From Stichopus chloronotus (lineage: Eukaryota > Echinodermata > Holothuroidea > Aspidochirotida > Stichopodidae), in assembly GCA_021234535.1 (NCBI GenBank), contig SFZH01000008.1, forward strand, positions 21,601,091-21,665,090: a stretch of 64,000 nt of DNA, read 5' to 3'. Positions 62,632 through 64,000 of this stretch are shown one piece after another; the first letter of the stretch is position 1, and each line of letters begins with the position of its first letter. The position numbers were made by a program, and so were the translations under genes. A model generated the notes under the pieces. It ran no database searches. It saw nothing but the letters and a program-made list of their open reading frames with translations, and had not been told where the DNA came from.

Positions 62632-62976
62632 AGTTTTAGTAAAGGTATTGTGTTGATCTGTATAAGAAGTTGGTTAGACCGCATCTTGACTATGCTTTGC
62701 AGGCATGCAGCTATTACTAGGACAGGTTTCTTGAGAGCGCAGCTTCAGAGGAGTGCCACTCAGCTTATTCCCGATGTACGTCATCTCCCTTATCGTGATA
62801 GGCTTAAATTTCTGGGACTTACGTACTCTTCAAAGGATCAGCTAGAGGGTTATGTTGCAGCTTTTCAAATTCCTGGTAGGAATTCCCTATCTTATTGTGA
62901 TTATTTAGAGGTTTTTTTTGATAATTCCCTTGTTCGTGGTCATTGTATGAAGCTGCATGGTGAAATGCTTCTCTAG
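62632..62976 (+). pseudogene. LINE reverse transcriptase, part 2 (C-terminal end), broken
   Basis: The continuation of the RT interrupted at 57961. LYKKLVRPHLDYALQ (one frame, about 62658-62705) is followed after a frameshift by LQRSATQLIPDVRHLPYRDR (about 62740-62800), then LKFLGL, and a C-terminal RGHCMKLHGEML (62936-62973) before a stop at 62974-62976. These are the usual thumb and C-terminal blocks of CR1/jockey-like ORF2. The pairing with 57194-57961 is supported by the shared 11 bp at the junction. Confidence 0.85.
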
Positions 62977-63198
62977 GCTTGCAGGCCCCTAGCCAAGGGA
63001 GGGGGGGGGGGTCGGATCGTTCGAACGACCCACCCCAACTTGAGAAAGGTCCATTTTTCTAGCCCTGTGCTTGCAGGGTCTGCTATGAAATATTTTTTAT
63101 CTTGACATATTGAGGCCGAATTTCCGTTCACTTTTAGCAGGAAGATAAAACCTTTCCACTTATGTCATAAAATGTATCCAGGCCCAAACTGACCACAA
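62977..63198. repeat. Poly-G repeat end after the LINE
   Basis: CCTAGCCAAGGGAGGGGGGG is followed by GTCGG and ATCGTTCGAACGA, a short palindrome. The CTAGCCAAGG + poly-G junction recurs as GTAGCCAAGG + poly-G at 63533, marking two fragments of one family. Confidence 0.5.
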
Positions 63199-63239
63199 TA
63201 TCTCATCACCACATACATACTATGTGGGGTGATGAGATA
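63199..63239. repeat. Isolated block C hairpin, inverted relative to copies 1 and 2
   Basis: TATCTCATCACC-ACATA pairs with TATGTGGGGTGATGAGATA (two unpaired G). Its reverse complement with flanks (TTATTATCTCATC ... GATGAGATATTGTGGTCA) matches the outer edge of block C at 29516 and 46576, but the rest of block C is absent. Confidence 0.65.
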
Positions 63240-64000
63240 ATAAGCTCAAAACGCGCATGCATGTTTGTGTCATTGTGGCCGTGGATGTTATTGAACTAGA
63301 TAGAATACAAAGCCTGGGACACACTGCCCACGACAACCTGTGACACGACGGCGACCACCCACCGCGTCTGCTGTGGTCGTGGTGGAGTGACCTGTTCCAC
63401 GACTAGAGTTCAATTGTGTCGTAAGCCGTCGCCGGGCCCGATTAAATATGTTCAATTGTAGTCGGGTGCAGTCGGTACATTTTAAGCCCTGTTCAAACCG
63501 CCACGACTACCAAAGAGTGTCTACTCAGGCGCGTAGCCAAGGAGGGGGGGGGGGGGGAGGCGACCTTCCCCCTCCCACCCCCCTTGCCCATATTGTGGTA
63601 TTTTTTTTAGGTCTTCGCCAGAAGTACCCAGGAGCATAGGCATAGGCAGGGAAAGAAGGGCGAATAGGGTCACCCTACTTGATCTCATTTTCGCTTTTTT
63701 CCCGCAATATCGCTAAATAGTAATTCCCTCAATTTATGCGGCAGGCCTACCAAGGCAGGGGAGCAATGCAGAGTTGGGAGCATGTATGTATGCATGTAAA
63801 ACACCCAGGAAGGGCCGTTTTCTACTACCTGAGTGGTTTGTAGAGCCAAATGTTTCTTTGAATGCTCATCTCAGCATTGCATTACTTTTCACATGTTTTT
63901 TCAGTAATTGAGAAATTGCAAACATGAGATCTTTATGTCAAGACTGGGTTCAGGCAACTGAAAAGACTTGGGAAGGGCTTTTTTCGGCCATCTGAGGGGT
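63240..64000. repeat. GC-rich repeat fragments and poly-G junction
   Basis: Between 63310 and 63500 the word CCACGAC/GTCGTGG recurs in both orientations (for example TGCCCACGACAACC, GTGGTCGTGGTGG, AACCGCCACGACTACC), suggesting a decayed MITE. A G-rich run at 63541-63560 follows CGTAGCCAAGGA. Nothing coding is supported to the window end. Confidence 0.4.

Overview
This is a gene-poor, visibly AT-rich, repeat-dense piece of an animal nuclear genome. It has no operons, ribosome binding sites or densely packed ORFs. It does have GT...AG splice signals, CR1/jockey-like LINE remains, a Ty3/gypsy-type gag remnant, TTAA-flanked MITEs, long (TA)n, (GT)n and poly-G tracts, and arrays rich in AGGTCA half-sites. 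Together with an invertebrate-style immunoglobulin-superfamily (IgSF) receptor, this suggests a marine invertebrate deuterostome. An echinoderm, perhaps a sea cucumber, is my best guess; the species is inference only.

Only one protein-coding gene is well supported: a three-Ig-domain, single-pass membrane receptor or adhesion protein on the plus strand. Its whole ectodomain and membrane segment lie in one long exon (about 21351-22666). A strong phase-1 splice donor follows, and a phase-compatible terminal exon (23517-23665) ends in an in-frame stop. A second ORF on the opposite strand (22643-22879), overlapping that donor, looks like half of an Ig domain. A possible first exon of a type II membrane protein (minus, 17801-18049) is weak. 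I see no RNA genes or CRISPR arrays.

Layout. 0-10 kb: unannotatable sequence, two copies of a TTAA MITE (4277-4629, 8678-8925), a minisatellite (about 7155-7395) and a 0.55 kb foldback element (9318-9870). 10.9-15.6 kb: block A copy 1. 17-21 kb: a short hairpin and AGGTCA-bearing tandem repeats. 21.35-23.7 kb: the IgSF gene. 25.3-29.5 kb: block B copy 1. 29.5-30.3 kb: block C copy 1. 34.2-34.7 kb: another TTAA MITE. 37.8-43.9 kb: block A copy 2. 44.2-45.2 kb: a 143-bp tandem array running into (TA)n. 46.6-49 kb: block C copy 2, with a 157-bp tandem array. 53.8-63 kb: a pile of mobile elements.

The clearest history is in that pile. A LINE reverse-transcriptase gene (57194-57961 and 62632-62976) is split by a 4.67-kb insertion flanked by an exact 11-bp direct repeat. 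The insertion is mostly block B copy 2, so block B is probably an unnamed, apparently non-coding mobile element rather than part of a simple segmental duplication. Both B copies and both A copies carry their own later insertions or deletions.
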